Assembly (NCBI RefSeq): GCF_002105155.1 | Contig: NW_019029022.1 | Location: 124,001 to 188,000 of the forward strand | Reading direction: 5' to 3' | Source: Lobosporangium transversale | Taxonomy: Eukaryota; Mortierellomycota; Mortierellomycetes; Mortierellales; Mortierellaceae | Length of the DNA stretch: 64,000 nucleotides | Shown here: positions 49,088 through 60,141 of the stretch, in pieces | How the letters are laid out: each line of letters opens with the position of its first letter | How positions within the stretch are numbered: the stretch's first letter is position 1 | Notes under the pieces: model-generated | Told to the model about the DNA's origin: nothing | The model's input: the letters and a program-made list of their open reading frames with translations, nothing else | Database searches by the model: none | Position numbers and translations under genes: made by a program

Positions 49088-51064
49088 ATGTCCCTTACAA
49101 CCAACAGCACTTCAGATATTCCAAGCCCTGAGATCCGAGGACGTGAGCGTCAGGGCTCCTTTGGAGGATCAAATAAGGTCAAGGTGCTCAAGCCCTTCAA
49201 TACTGCCAATATTAAAATCCTCCTGCTTGAGAATGTGAATGAGACTGCTGTTACTGCGCTGAAAGGTCAAGGCTATCAGGTATTGAAAAAATGTCTATAT
49301 ATCCGTAGACATAATGTTGATGATGATGACGATAACAATTAATTGAAGGGTTTCATTGGAAAATGCAAGTGGATGACTGTTGACAAATCTATTTGAAAAA
49401 AAACTCCTTCACTCATAGGTTGAGACACATGCCAAGGCATTAGCAGAAGATGTATTGATTGAAAAGATCCGGGATGTTCATTGTATTGGTATCCGTTCCA
49501 AGACCAAGTTGACAAAGAAGGTATTGGATGCAGCTGAGAAGTTGGGCGTGATTGGATGTTTCTGTATCGGAACCAACCAAGTGGATCTGGAGCATGCAGC
49601 CCAAAAGGGCATTGCAGTCTTCAATTCACCCTTCTCAAACTCAAGATCCGTAGCAGAATTGGTCATTGCGGAAATTGTATTGTTGTCAAGGCAGTTGGGA
49701 GATCGTAACATGGAAATGCATCAGGGTAATTGGCAGAAGGTCTCTGCTAATTGCTATGAGATCCGTGACAAGACTCTTGGTAAGTTTATTGATCAAAGGC
49801 CTTTTTTCCTTGACAATTCTCGGTATTCCAAGTATGTAATATCTGCATCAGAAGCCTACTCGGATACTGGACGGGCAAGCAAAGGGGGCAAGGGCAGAAG
49901 CAATTGTTTATTGGAGTCACAATGAACTTGTCGGGAAATGAAATCAGACAAGGAATCTGGAGTCAGAAAGCAGAACAGAAAATCAGAAAGAGTCTGGACC
50001 TTTTTTTCTTCTTTTGAGGACATGAAAACATACATGTCGAAATCAAGCAGGATCTCTCTATCTCAACGCTATCTTATCCTATTTTCTTATTCCTTCTCTC
50101 TCCTCTTCCTCTTTTCCTCCCTCCTTCCTCTCTTTCTCCCATCATAGTATTGACTATACCTTACTTGTTTAACATAACTTTTACTACAATTACTTTATAA
50201 CTTTATTCTGATTGTTGAAAAATGCTTATTTTGAAAGAAAATAACCATCAAGCTTTTTTTTGGACAACCACTTTTATATCACTAGGAATTGTTGGATATG
50301 GACACATTGGCTCACAACTGTCGGTCCTTGCAGAGTCCATGGGAATGCGCGTGCGCTTCCATGATGTGGTCCCTTTGATGCCTCTTGGCACCAGCAAACA
50401 GGTTGGCTCGCTAGATGAGCTTCTCGAGATCTCTGACTTTGTAACCTTGCATGTCCCAGAGACTGAGGAGACAAAGAATATGATTGGAGCACATGAACTT
50501 AGCAAGATGAAGAAGGGCTCTTTCTTGATTAATGCCTCTCGCGGTACTGTTGTACAGATCCCAGCTTTGGCTCAAGCTCTTCGCTCTGGACACCTCGGCG
50601 GTGCAGCTGTTGATGTTTTCCCAAAGGAGCCTGCTGCAAACGGAAAGTATTTTGAATCAGAGTTGATGGGATGCCCCAATACGTTGTTGACACCCCATAT
50701 CGGAGGATCAACTGAAGAAGCTCAGTCAATGATTGGAGTCGAAGTTTCACAGGCATTGATCAAGTTTATCAACTACGGTACCTCCATTGGTGCTGTCAAC
50801 TTCCCAGAGGTTGACCTGCGTGCGATCAAGGATGAAGAAAACTCGATTCGTCTGTGCTACACACATTCGAATGTCCCTGGAGTCCTGCGTCAAATCACCA
50901 ACATCCTCGCAGATCACAACGTCGACAAACAGTTTTCGGATTCAAAGGGCAAGATTGCTTATTTGATGGCTGATATTTCGGATGTGACCCCAGAGCAGAT
51001 TCAGGATATTTACCGTCGTGTTACCGAGACTCCTACCAACATTGTCACTCGTGTCTTGTATTAA
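49088..51064 (+). CDS. SER3: D-3-phosphoglycerate dehydrogenase
   Basis: Catalyses NAD-dependent oxidation of 3-phosphoglycerate, the first step of serine synthesis. Exons 49088-49279, 49419-49779 and 50286-51064 give 443 aa (yeast Ser3 is 469). The NAD-binding GIVGYGHIGS motif starts exon 3, after an unusually long intron of 506 bases. Further motifs: CIGTNQVDL, NSRSVAELVIAEI, INASRGTVV (catalytic Arg), DVFPKEP, and TPHIGGST (catalytic His). The C-terminal NVPGVLRQITNILADHNV starts an ACT domain, the usual serine-feedback module, ending at residue 443. Confidence 0.95.
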
Positions 51065-51404
51065 ACCTTTCTGGGAAACATGTTATACGCTCAATCTTCC
51101 CACGTATCTCTTTTTTTGTAACTATCTGATTTTTTGTACTGTTTGTTCATTTGAATTGCACCGAATAAAATAAATAAATATAGTGATTTATAAACGGATA
51201 ACCATAAAGCCTAGACGCTTCATCATATAAAGGGGCTTAGGCTACCCAAACAGGGATTTGGAGGGGCCTTTAGTATTGAATGGTTTCTAGAGCTGAAGTA
51301 TGCTGATAAGAAGCAAAGGTTCTTTGTGGTTCTCTCAACCTTTTTTATTAGGAAAAAAAAAATAGAGCACGTATGTTGTTGTCCTCGGGTCTCGGAACCC
51401 ATTT
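51065..51404. other. Convergent 3' region
   Basis: 3' flanks of the dehydrogenase (+) and the carboxylesterase (-). AATAAAATAAA near 51165 may be a polyadenylation signal. No gene seen. Confidence 0.5.
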
Positions 51405-53244
51405 TTAGTTGCATTCATCCTCTCCAGGGACAGCAATGCACAGAAAACCAACGCGTAAAGCTTCCTCACTCTCATTCCTTTGACGTATCTGATAGGCCCA
51501 TGCTTCAGATCTGTCCCACAACTCCATCACATCCTTGCCTTCCCTAGCAACATGTTCTGCTTCGACAGTGCACTGAGGTGTCAGGACTATAGCTTCTTTA
51601 GCGGTGCTATGGTGCTTGTAGTCATCCAAGGGATGTGTGATCCTGGCTGGGAAAAGATCCACCCCATCCTTTGTCTTTGTTCCAGTAGTCTCTCCATACG
51701 CAAATTGGATCCACATCGTCTGTACTCGCTCCATGAATCGTTTTTCATCCTCATTCAAGACTTTCTCGAGTGCATAGTCTGGTCCGAACACATACACAAG
51801 ATCAAGACCATGATGCGCACCCCAGCCACGGCCAACAGCATCCACTGCCTCAATAGAGCGTTCAAAATAATACTGAAATAACTTGAACCTTTCTTCTCCC
51901 TCCTTTGAACCCTCGCGCAACGACTGTGTTGATGGTTGGGAGGAGTCCAAATCTTTGCGCTTGGAGAGCACTCGCAAGACAGAGAAAACTGGGTAGGCAA
52001 ACACACAATGATCCAACACTTGCTCAGATACTTTTTTAGCATCTAAATCAGTCTTTGGCTTCCCATATACCTTTTCCCACAATTGTTGGCTGACTTCATC
52101 AGGAGGACAGAACCTCTCGTACAACCTTGGCAGCCCTTTTAGTGTTGTGGGGCCCATGGCCGGTAGAAGCGAGCTCGCCTCATTTAACATGCATCCAGCC
52201 ATGACAGCTTTGACCCCTTGGTCGAACATTTCAGCCTTTTGGGCTCGTATGTAAATATCTTTAGGAACCATCAGTCCGTCCGCATAAGGTGTGACCAGTC
52301 GAACCCTCTTAGAAGATACAGCTAAAGCCAGCTCCATGCTTGGCACTTTTTTCAGTAGCTCAAGCTTCTCTTTCCCGGACAACTCCTTTGGAATATTAAA
52401 ATGATCGACCAGAAAATCAAAGTAAAGCTTTCCTTCCACATGGGGCCGAATGGCTGTAAGAGGGGTAAAAGCGCCAGAATGCATGATCGCTCGATGGAAG
52501 AGGCCATGATGCTGAGGGATTAACATGTGGTAATTGACGCATACAGCACCAGCTGATTGACCCATAGCCGTGATATTGGAGGGATCACCACCAAAAGCTG
52601 CAATGTTGTTGTGGACCCATTCAAACGCAAGACGTTGGTCTTGAAGTCCCCAGTTCCCGGTAGCCCTCTCGTAATCAGTCTTGAGATTTGGATCCGACTC
52701 AATATCTGCAATAAGCTCTGGACAAGAGAAGAACCCGTGGAAGTTAAGTCGATAGTTGGGAACAACCACAATCACAGGACGCCCTAGCTTTGTTGCCTGG
52801 CGGACCAGATTACTGCCATCTAAAATATCCGACTCTTTCTTTTTTTAGTAACTGCTCTCTTCTGCTTCCATTATTATGAGAAGGAAAGGTTCTTATTTTT
52901 AAATGCTTATCAAATCTTACCATAGAGCTCCATAACATTGGCGCCATCACAGGATCCGCCCCCATGAATGAATACAACAACGGCTGCGCCTTTGGATTTT
53001 ACTTCTGCTGTCTCGACCACCTTCTTCTTTAGTGTGTCCTCATGCACAAAAACGTTGAGGTTTAGACAATGTTTCTCATCAAACTCGGTGGTTTCATCGT
53101 CAAAGTCGACAGGTGAAAAAGTATTGATGTGCCTTGAAATGCGCCCTTCTGCTTTGGGTTGAGGACAGACTGGTCTAAAGTGAGCAGAAAAAAAAGAAAC
53201 AAGAGACATTCATTGATATGACTGTATTGAAAGCAAAAAAAGAA

Positions 53245-53278
<34 letters not shown>

Positions 53279-53566
53279 TCGACGACAAATTACAATATTG
53301 CCTGAAGAGGAGTCTTATTGATAGAAATATGTGTATATCTTCATGGTGTCCTTATTCTTGTTGCACTTTGGACACACATACCCTAATTTGGTCGCATCAC
53401 GAACACCGGTCCATGGCTCAGGCTTAACAGCAGGCCGCCATCTCTCCTGAACAACACCGAAGGGAACATTCAAGAAGCGAACAACATCTTTGTTTGGATC
53501 CAATGCACCTTGAATGATACCTTGGTTTGCAATATGAATTTGAGTTGTGTCTGATGGCTGACTCAT
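51405..53566 (-). CDS. Type-B carboxylesterase, copy 1
   Basis: Serine esterase of the carboxylesterase type-B family; substrate unknown. Exons 53566-53382, 53174-52921 and 52819-51405 give 617 aa. The conserved N-terminal RFLNVPFG and RW motifs, the EHCLNLNVFV-type segment, the oxyanion HGGG (FIHGGGSCDG) and PNYRLNFHGFF are present. The nucleophile elbow is GQSAGA, with Gln where Glu is usual. The catalytic His is in GAHHGLDLVYVFG. The ATG at 53566 is used; an in-frame ATG at 53623 would add a hydrophobic stretch (LCILFSLLHNFIFFIC) that could act as a signal anchor. Tandem paralogue of 61672-63743. Confidence 0.9.
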
Positions 53567-54193
53567 ATTGGAACAAATAAAAAAAATAAAATTGTGCAAG
53601 AGTGAGAAAAGGATACAGAGCAAAAAGTGTGATGTTCATGATTTTTATTTTTTTTTCCTTTGAGCCTTCCAGGCTTCTGGACCCCTTCTGCCCCTTCAGT
53701 GACACTGATGGCTGTAAATTGTTACGGCAGTGAGACTGATGGGTGTAGATTATCGTGGGAATATTTTCTCCCCAGACTGGGCCACGTGTTACAGGTGTAG
53801 AACTCAAGATTTGGATCATGAGAAATATTCGGTCCACAACAGATGACCAACATTGCTACTCGCGCGCCTTGTAACTAAAAACCATGCTACAATTAAGAAA
53901 TTTGTCAAATCGTCCAGCTTCCCTGTCTGTTTACCCTCTCTGATATTTTTATTTATTTATTTTCTTATTTATTTATTTATTTTACTTTCAATTTCGCTTA
54001 TTGCATTTTGGACTCATTGAGAACTCGAAATATAGAGTTCGTCCAAAGGTAAGTAAAAAAAGAAAACAAAACACTAGCACTCTGAAGGATAGGGAAATGT
54101 GGAAGAAGAAGTTCAGGAAGCTGAGGTTCTTAGGTCGAGACATGTTATCTCCTATATTGCAAAGAAAAGGACAAATAGATTAATAAAGCATTC
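53567..54193. other. Intergenic DNA left of the retrotransposon
   Basis: Promoter side of carboxylesterase copy 1, then AT-rich DNA. A 60-codon open stretch at 54001-54183 has no recognisable domain. Confidence 0.45.
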
Positions 54194-54197
54194 ACAT

Positions 54198-54561
54198 TGT
54201 TGGTTTTAGTTTTAGTCACGTGTAGAGGGTTCGCCACCAACTATTTAACGAGCAACAGCTCAGGAAAATCTGGCTCCTTGTTCCTTATTTTTACACAAGA
54301 GCCATTTGAGTACTGACTGTTCTCGTCCAGGTAAAGAGCCCTCACAACGTTCGTCGTTAGTAGCCATAGATCATTAAAGGTTCCTTATTTTTACACAAGA
54401 GCCATTTGAGTACTGACTGTTCTCGTCCAGTCTTTGAGTAGTGTGTGTGTTCTTTTATTGTGTTAGAATTATTTATCTATCTGCAGCTGGAAGTGACCGG
54501 CTTCATAATCCACCAAAACGACCTAAATCTCCTACCACATCTGCCCCTAAATTTTGCAACA
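54198..54561 (+). repeat. 5' LTR
   Basis: 364 bases, TGTTGG...GCAACA. Contains an internal 51-base direct duplication at 54280-54330 and 54380-54430. The first duplicate ends CCAG|GTAAAG, which resembles a splice donor. Confidence 0.95.
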
Positions 54562-54568
54562 ATATTTC

Positions 54569-54582
54569 TGGTGATCTATGCA
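54569..54582 (+). promoter_or_regulatory. Candidate primer-binding site
   Basis: TGGTGATCTATGC starts 8 bases after the 5' LTR. The TGG start is what a tRNA CCA end would pair with. The tRNA was not identified. Confidence 0.4.
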
Positions 54583-54598
54583 GGGGGTGGCAGCTACA

Positions 54599-57541
54599 AT
54601 GTCTTCCAATTTATCGATTCTTCTTACCATGATCCCGAAGTGGCCGTCGGCAGAGGCTGAGGGTCTAACCGCCGCGACATGGATCAGCGATTTTGGAGGT
54701 GTTATCGAAGGAGAAACCCTGAGCAACAAGTTGATGTTCGTCGAGAGGCAGGCGACAGGCAAGATCCAACGCTGGATCAGGCGTTGGAGGATGACAAACA
54801 AGACGAATGGTGCCTGGAGCCAGTTCGTCAGCGATTTCATCATGGAGGCCTCTACCCCTAGAAGCCAGGATGTCACCCTGGACGAGTTGCATTCTATTAA
54901 GCAAGGAGAAGATGAGACGACAGCCAACTATGTACAACGAATGAAACTTACCATGGAACTCCTCGACCCAGAGTCTGGTTGCGACGCACAGCCGTACAAG
55001 ATCCCAACAGCCACCGAGCGTCTACTGGCGTACAGATTTTGCAAGGGTTTGAGGCAAGACCATCCTTTCAAGGTCAAGAACAAAGAAGCGCCTGCGACCT
55101 TGAAGGAAACCTTCGAATCAGTGACACAATTGGTTGAAGGAAATCGTTGGGGCATTGACACCACTGAGAGCCGTGTCATAGCTCGCAGCAACGCTGAGCA
55201 TGCTGCACCAATCGAGACGAATGTTCTGCTTGGATCGACCCTAGTGCCGAGGACGCACTACTCTGGCTTCCTAGCGGACTTCAAAGACGACAAAGAGAAA
55301 GTTAATCAATTAAGCGTAGACGAATTAACAGACATGTTCGGAGCCTGGACCCTTGCTGCCGAGGAGCGAACTCCGGAGGCGCGAATCGCTCAGACTATCT
55401 CAAGAATGAGCCCGGCTGTAGCGAGGCGAGTGTTTGGTTCCTCTGAATTGGCCAAGCATATTAGAGTGGAGGCTAGACCTAATGCCGTGCTCCAACCCGC
55501 CGAAGTTCGAAGTCAGCAGGCTATCCCTATGGCCCGTAGAACCTGCCATAAATGTAATCAAGAGGGGCACCTCTTGTCGTTCTGCCCATTGGTGGAATGC
55601 TTCCGATGTGGCGAGCGAGGCCATACTTCGAAGGTTTGCACTAAGGAACAAGGAAGCCCCGCCACAGGCGCCAATAGCGTCCCATTGGCCACTCAAACTA
55701 ACTCCTCGCTAAGAGTGCAAAGTTTAGAAATCTCCGCCACTAATGTCGCCCAATCATTTATCACGACTAAGCCACAGCGATTAAATTCGACAGGTGCCCA
55801 GCGACGTCGCAGTGAGAGGACAGGCACTCCTGCAGGTCCATCGTCTCAACGAAGAGAGGAAACGAGAGGCACTACTCCACCTGTCCGAGGAATGCAGTGG
55901 GAGGCTGAGGCATCCACTAGTAGTGCGCAACCTTCTGGGGACCCCCACTTCCAGACAGTGACTTTTGATGACAGAGCGGTCGACGGGCGAGAGAATAATG
56001 TTGCAGAAGCTCCAAATGCGACGCCAAAGCGTACCAGGAAGCGTGTCATTCCTGATCCAGTGTTCGTTGATGCGGTCGAAGGATTGAATTTTGATTTGGC
56101 CACTCACTCCAAGTACCGTGGAAAGATGGCAGTGCAACTCAAGGCAGCTGTTACCGAGGCCTGGGCCCGCCATGCCCCTCCAAGAAGAAGCAAGCCTAAG
56201 AGGAGTCAGTCAGCAATAGCTATGGCCAGGAACGTTCAAGGTGGCAAAGGTGATGTCACGACCGTCACCGCCTTGGGACGAGACTTCAACAACGCCGTTA
56301 TTGATCCAGGCAATGACCATACTATGATGGGCCTACATGTGGCAAACGCACTCGGACTGAAGTTAGAGCCTGCTACTCGTGCGGTGCTATTGGCCCATGG
56401 GTCCTTCCAGAAGCTTGCGGGCCGCACAAGACCTATCGATATTTATGTGTCCGGGATCCCCTTGAGAATGTCGATGGGAGTGATCGACTGTAAGGGCACA
56501 TATGACTTCCTCCTTGGCGATGACTGGCTCAAGGCGCTGAAAGCCAAGGCTGATTGGAGCAACGGTATCGTGTACTACGTGGAGAGTGAGGGAAGGACTA
56601 TCACCCTTGGTGGCGGTCTAAATGTTCGCGCCTCAACCCCTCAGCCTACGACATCAACGTACTTGTCTGATGAGAACGATGAGTATGATGATGAGTACGA
56701 CGACTATGAGGATGACGAATCAATCTACGAGACGGAAGAATCCGATGCTGATGCAGGGTACAGAGCCTTGAGAGTGAAGACAATAGAGGTCGGTGACCCG
56801 GATCTGCAGGCGATGACCGCAAGAGTGTTCTCTAGCAAGATACAGTGCGAGAATGACGATGCTCGCGTAAAAAGGCAGCCGTTCGCGGTTGACGGAGTCA
56901 ACGTGGACATCAACCCAAATTTGTCCAATGAGCAGTACGGACAGATTGTGGAGTTACTTGAAAGGAATAAGGACAGGCTGACTACCAACCTTGAGGACCT
57001 CGAAGTGACGTCTATTTTAGAACATGAGATCAACATTCAACCAGGCGCCAAGCCAGTGTACGTAGGATGGTGCAAACGGTACTCGCCGAAGGAGCTTGAC
57101 TTCCTTAAGAAGAGTGTTGATGATGAGCTTAAGGCAGGAAAAATCATAGAGATGGAGAGCGAGTGGTGCGCGCCGCTGAGTCTTGCTCCTAAGAAAGACG
57201 GATCCTTGCGCAAGTGCGTCGCATACATAGGCCTAAATAAGGTTACCGAAAGGGAGAGCTGGCCACTGCCAAACATCGAGGAAATACTTGACAACTTAGG
57301 CGGATTCGAGTACTACAGTAGCCTGGACGGATTTCAAGGTTATTACGTGATTGGCATCAAAAAAGAGCATGTCAAGTATCTTGGCTTCCGTACGCCTTTT
57401 GGGACGTTTGCATACAAGGTAATGCCATTTGGGCTCAAGAACGCGCCACATACCTTCAGTCGCTTCGTTAGAAAGTGTACTCAGACCTTATCGGAAGAGT
57501 GCTTGAGGCGTACATGGACGATGTGTGCGTGCGCACGATGA
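54599..57541 (+). CDS. Gag-protease-N-terminal reverse transcriptase (retrotransposon)
   Basis: Capsid-like Gag (WISDFGGVIEGETLSNKLMF, then WSQFVSDFI) followed by two zinc knuckles, CHKCNQEGHLLSFC and CFRCGERGHTSKVC, near residues 310-345. A retropepsin-like domain follows, with active-site region AVIDPGNDHTMM where DSG or DTG is usual, and the flap/second motif DFLLGDDWLK. The reverse transcriptase begins around APLSLAPKKDGSLRKCV and runs to KVMPFGLKNAPHTF. The frame then leaves the conserved reading at about 57472 and stops at 57539-57541. The ATG at 54599 is preferred over 54578, which overlaps the primer-binding region. Confidence 0.88.
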   Translation: MSSNLSILLTMIPKWPSAEAEGLTAATWISDFGGVIEGETLSNKLMFVERQATGKIQRWIRRWRMTNKTNGAWSQFVSDFIMEASTPRSQDVTLDELHSIKQGEDETTANYVQRMKLTMELLDPESGCDAQPYKIPTATERLLAYRFCKGLRQDHPFKVKNKEAPATLKETFESVTQLVEGNRWGIDTTESRVIARSNAEHAAPIETNVLLGSTLVPRTHYSGFLADFKDDKEKVNQLSVDELTDMFGAWTLAAEERTPEARIAQTISRMSPAVARRVFGSSELAKHIRVEARPNAVLQPAEVRSQQAIPMARRTCHKCNQEGHLLSFCPLVECFRCGERGHTSKVCTKEQGSPATGANSVPLATQTNSSLRVQSLEISATNVAQSFITTKPQRLNSTGAQRRRSERTGTPAGPSSQRREETRGTTPPVRGMQWEAEASTSSAQPSGDPHFQTVTFDDRAVDGRENNVAEAPNATPKRTRKRVIPDPVFVDAVEGLNFDLATHSKYRGKMAVQLKAAVTEAWARHAPPRRSKPKRSQSAIAMARNVQGGKGDVTTVTALGRDFNNAVIDPGNDHTMMGLHVANALGLKLEPATRAVLLAHGSFQKLAGRTRPIDIYVSGIPLRMSMGVIDCKGTYDFLLGDDWLKALKAKADWSNGIVYYVESEGRTITLGGGLNVRASTPQPTTSTYLSDENDEYDDEYDDYEDDESIYETEESDADAGYRALRVKTIEVGDPDLQAMTARVFSSKIQCENDDARVKRQPFAVDGVNVDINPNLSNEQYGQIVELLERNKDRLTTNLEDLEVTSILEHEINIQPGAKPVYVGWCKRYSPKELDFLKKSVDDELKAGKIIEMESEWCAPLSLAPKKDGSLRKCVAYIGLNKVTERESWPLPNIEEILDNLGGFEYYSSLDGFQGYYVIGIKKEHVKYLGFRTPFGTFAYKVMPFGLKNAPHTFSRFVRKCTQTLSEECLRRTWTMCACAR

Positions 57542-60141
57542 CCTGGGGAGAGCATTTGAGAGCCCTCGATCATACGTTTGCGGCAGCTCGCGCAGGAGGA
57601 GTCAAGTACAAGACTAGTAAGCTCCATTTCGGGTATGACAAGGTGAAGTTTACTGGCCACGTGGTCGGCAAAGATGGAATTGAGGTCATGCCAGACAAAG
57701 TTGACAAGGTCAAGAATTTCACCCCATTACGTAGCAAGGAAGATGTACGTGCATTCTTGGGCTTGACGGGCTACTATCGAAGGTTCGTCGAAAGCTACGC
57801 TCAGATTGCAGAGCCGCTGACGAGGCTCCTCAAGAAAGGTGCAAGCTTCACCATGGGTCCTGAACAGGTGGCCGCAGTAAAGGGTCTCAAAGCCAAGTTA
57901 ATTCAAGCTCCGGTACTTAAGGCTCCAGATTTCGAGAAGGATTGGGTGGTCTCGTGTGACGCCTGCAAATACGCTATGGGCGCAGTGCTAGAACAAGAAG
58001 ATGAGGAGGGTAAGTTGAGACCGGTCTACTTTTACTCGAAGACCTTTCAAGGAGCCGAACGCAACTACTCTACCTTTGAGCAAGAGTGCCTCGCCGTTGT
58101 CATAGCCGTCAAGAAGTTTCGGCCTTACATCCTGGGTAGGTCCGTTGTCGTTTACACAGACCATGCGCCACTCAAATGGTTGTTTTCCAAGACTGATCTG
58201 ACTGGTCGACCTGCGCGGTGGCAGATGATTCTGTCGGAATTCGAGCTGGTCATTAAGACCAAACCAGGTACGAAGAACGGCAATGCAGACGGGATGAGTC
58301 GCATTATGTCGGAAGGAATAGCCACGGATGACATCGATGACGAGGTGCCAGAGTGTCTGAGCCGAAGGGCAGAATCCACAGGAGAAAAGTGGCTGGCGAG
58401 CCAATGGTACGCGAACTTCTACATGTACCTAGCCGAGATGAGACTGGAGTTAGAAGACAAAGTTGAAATGAGGAGGATCAAGAGACAGGCATACAGGTTT
58501 CGACTGACGAAGGAAGGTGACCTACTGTATAGAGATGCCGACAACAGAGAGAAGAGGTGCGTAGTTGAGGATGAAGTCGAGGGTGTGCTGAAGGAGGCAC
58601 ACGACAAGGGCGGTCACTATGGAGCAGAGTCTACCCTAGCAACAGTTCGTGACGTGTGTTGGTGGCCAACGATGAGACGGGATGTATTCCACTGGGTCAA
58701 GTCTTGCGGCCGTTGCCAGCAATTTGGAAGTCGAGTGAAACATAACAGGTTGCATCCTACGGTCTCCGAGTTCCCATTTGAAGTTCTCTTCGTTGACTTG
58801 ATTGAGAACTTAGTCGAAACGCCTAGGGGGATGACCACCATAGTCGTCTTCACAGATTCCTTCACCAAGTGGACTGAAGCACATGCAGTGGCCAACAAAG
58901 GCGCGCAAGGCGTCCTAGCTGTTCTATTTATGAAGATTATCTGTCGGTTCGGGCTCCCTGTTATGATTAGATCGGATGGAGGCCCCGCATTTCGTAACGA
59001 ATTCAAGACTTTCTGTGACCTCTGGGGGATCAAGCACGTCACTGGTTCGACAAGGCATCCGCAAAGTCAGGGACAGGTCGAGGCGACAAATAAGCTTATC
59101 GAGGAGCGACTGAGGAGAGTACTGCCAGCTGGATCTAAGGATTGGGATGCATTCCTACCGAAAGCAGTATTCGACGTGAATTGTCGAGTCGTTAGGAGCA
59201 CAGGAGTGTCGCCAATGGAAGCACTTATGGGCTACACAGGACAGTCAGCGTTACGGCGACTGTTCGCGGACGACAAGTTCCTCGTTTCAGCAGAGGCACC
59301 GGAAGAGAACGATGTAGTCCTAGAAGAAAGCATGGCGAGATTTATCGTAAGAAGAGAGGGAATCCGTGAGTATGCATACTCATGCAAGCTTAATGCCAAT
59401 GACAGGATGAAACGTTACTATGATCGACGTGTTCGCCCACAATCGTTCGAAGTAGGATCAAGGGTTTACATGTTCAATTTGGATTTCGTCACAGGCTTTG
59501 GACGCAAGCTGGAGCCGCGTTGGTTAGGTCCATTTGAAGTAGTCTGGGCGAATGAAAAGGGATCATATGGGATCAAGACGGGTCGAACGCATTATGGCAC
59601 AAAGGATGGGGTAGAAACAATTAATGGAGACTTCCTCAAGCTCGCAACTCAAAGGCAACGATTATGGGAAGATGATTTTATTGAGAACCTACAGAGAGCT
59701 ACTGAGAAGAATCCCCACTACGCCGACACCGAACAACCTCTCGCGCCAGATCAATTACACCAGCCAAGTCTGGGTCGGGGGCGGGAGGACACAGCAAACG
59801 AAGGCACTCCAATCCAATCTCCACATCCCTTGTCGCCAAGGACAGGTCAAGCTCAATCTCGTGACGCTCCTCAGGCGCAAGTTGCACCTTCCGTGAACGA
59901 AGCCTCTCGCGAAGACGCGACTGGTCAGCCAAGCCTCTGGAGAATGCCACCTCGCCGTGAAGAAGATACTTCGCCCGTACGCGTTTCTCAATTGGCTCGT
60001 CTATGTCTTGAAAGGCCTCAGCTGACCGCTTATTTAGCTCTCGAGCGGGGGGGGGAACTGTCTGGGACTGAGGAGATTCTGGAGAAGACTTCTCCGCTGC
60101 AAATGGCGAAACAGAGGAAGGGCCAACCTCGTGGTCAGTAA
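57472..60141 (+). CDS. Reverse transcriptase C-terminus, RNase H and integrase (retrotransposon)
   Basis: Continues pol in the next frame. The palm motif is YMDDVCV, followed by GHVVGKDGIEV and FLGLTGYYRRFV. RNase H: VSCDACKYAMGAVL, YSKTFQGAERNYSTFEQECL and YTDHAPLKWL. Integrase: a zinc-binding region (HYGAEST, then SCGRCQQF) and a DDE core with FVDLIE, RSDGGPAF and GQVEATNKLI. A C-terminal LEPRWLGPFEV segment is the usual Gypsy integrase tail. The last 145 codons, from about 59700, are low in conservation and overlap the antisense frame. Frame offset to the upstream part is a single base. Confidence 0.88.
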   Translation, partial: KVYSDLIGRVLEAYMDDVCVRTMTWGEHLRALDHTFAAARAGGVKYKTSKLHFGYDKVKFTGHVVGKDGIEVMPDKVDKVKNFTPLRSKEDVRAFLGLTGYYRRFVESYAQIAEPLTRLLKKGASFTMGPEQVAAVKGLKAKLIQAPVLKAPDFEKDWVVSCDACKYAMGAVLEQEDEEGKLRPVYFYSKTFQGAERNYSTFEQECLAVVIAVKKFRPYILGRSVVVYTDHAPLKWLFSKTDLTGRPARWQMILSEFELVIKTKPGTKNGNADGMSRIMSEGIATDDIDDEVPECLSRRAESTGEKWLASQWYANFYMYLAEMRLELEDKVEMRRIKRQAYRFRLTKEGDLLYRDADNREKRCVVEDEVEGVLKEAHDKGGHYGAESTLATVRDVCWWPTMRRDVFHWVKSCGRCQQFGSRVKHNRLHPTVSEFPFEVLFVDLIENLVETPRGMTTIVVFTDSFTKWTEAHAVANKGAQGVLAVLFMKIICRFGLPVMIRSDGGPAFRNEFKTFCDLWGIKHVTGSTRHPQSQGQVEATNKLIEERLRRVLPAGSKDWDAFLPKAVFDVNCRVVRSTGVSPMEALMGYTGQSALRRLFADDKFLVSAEAPEENDVVLEESMARFIVRREGIREYAYSCKLNANDRMKRYYDRRVRPQSFEVGSRVYMFNLDFVTGFGRKLEPRWLGPFEVVWANEKGSYGIKTGRTHYGTKDGVETINGDFLKLATQRQRLWEDDFIENLQRATEKNPHYADTEQPLAPDQLHQPSLGRGREDTANEGTPIQSPHPLSPRTGQAQSRDAPQAQVAPSVNEASREDATGQPSLWRMPPRREEDTSPVRVSQLARLCLERPQLTAYLALERGGELSGTEEILEKTSPLQMAKQRKGQPRGQ

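Noticed and set aside
57400-57545. Programmed gag-pol frameshift
   Set aside because: The change is inside the reverse transcriptase, not between gag and pol, and no slippery heptamer fits; mutation or sequencing error is simpler.
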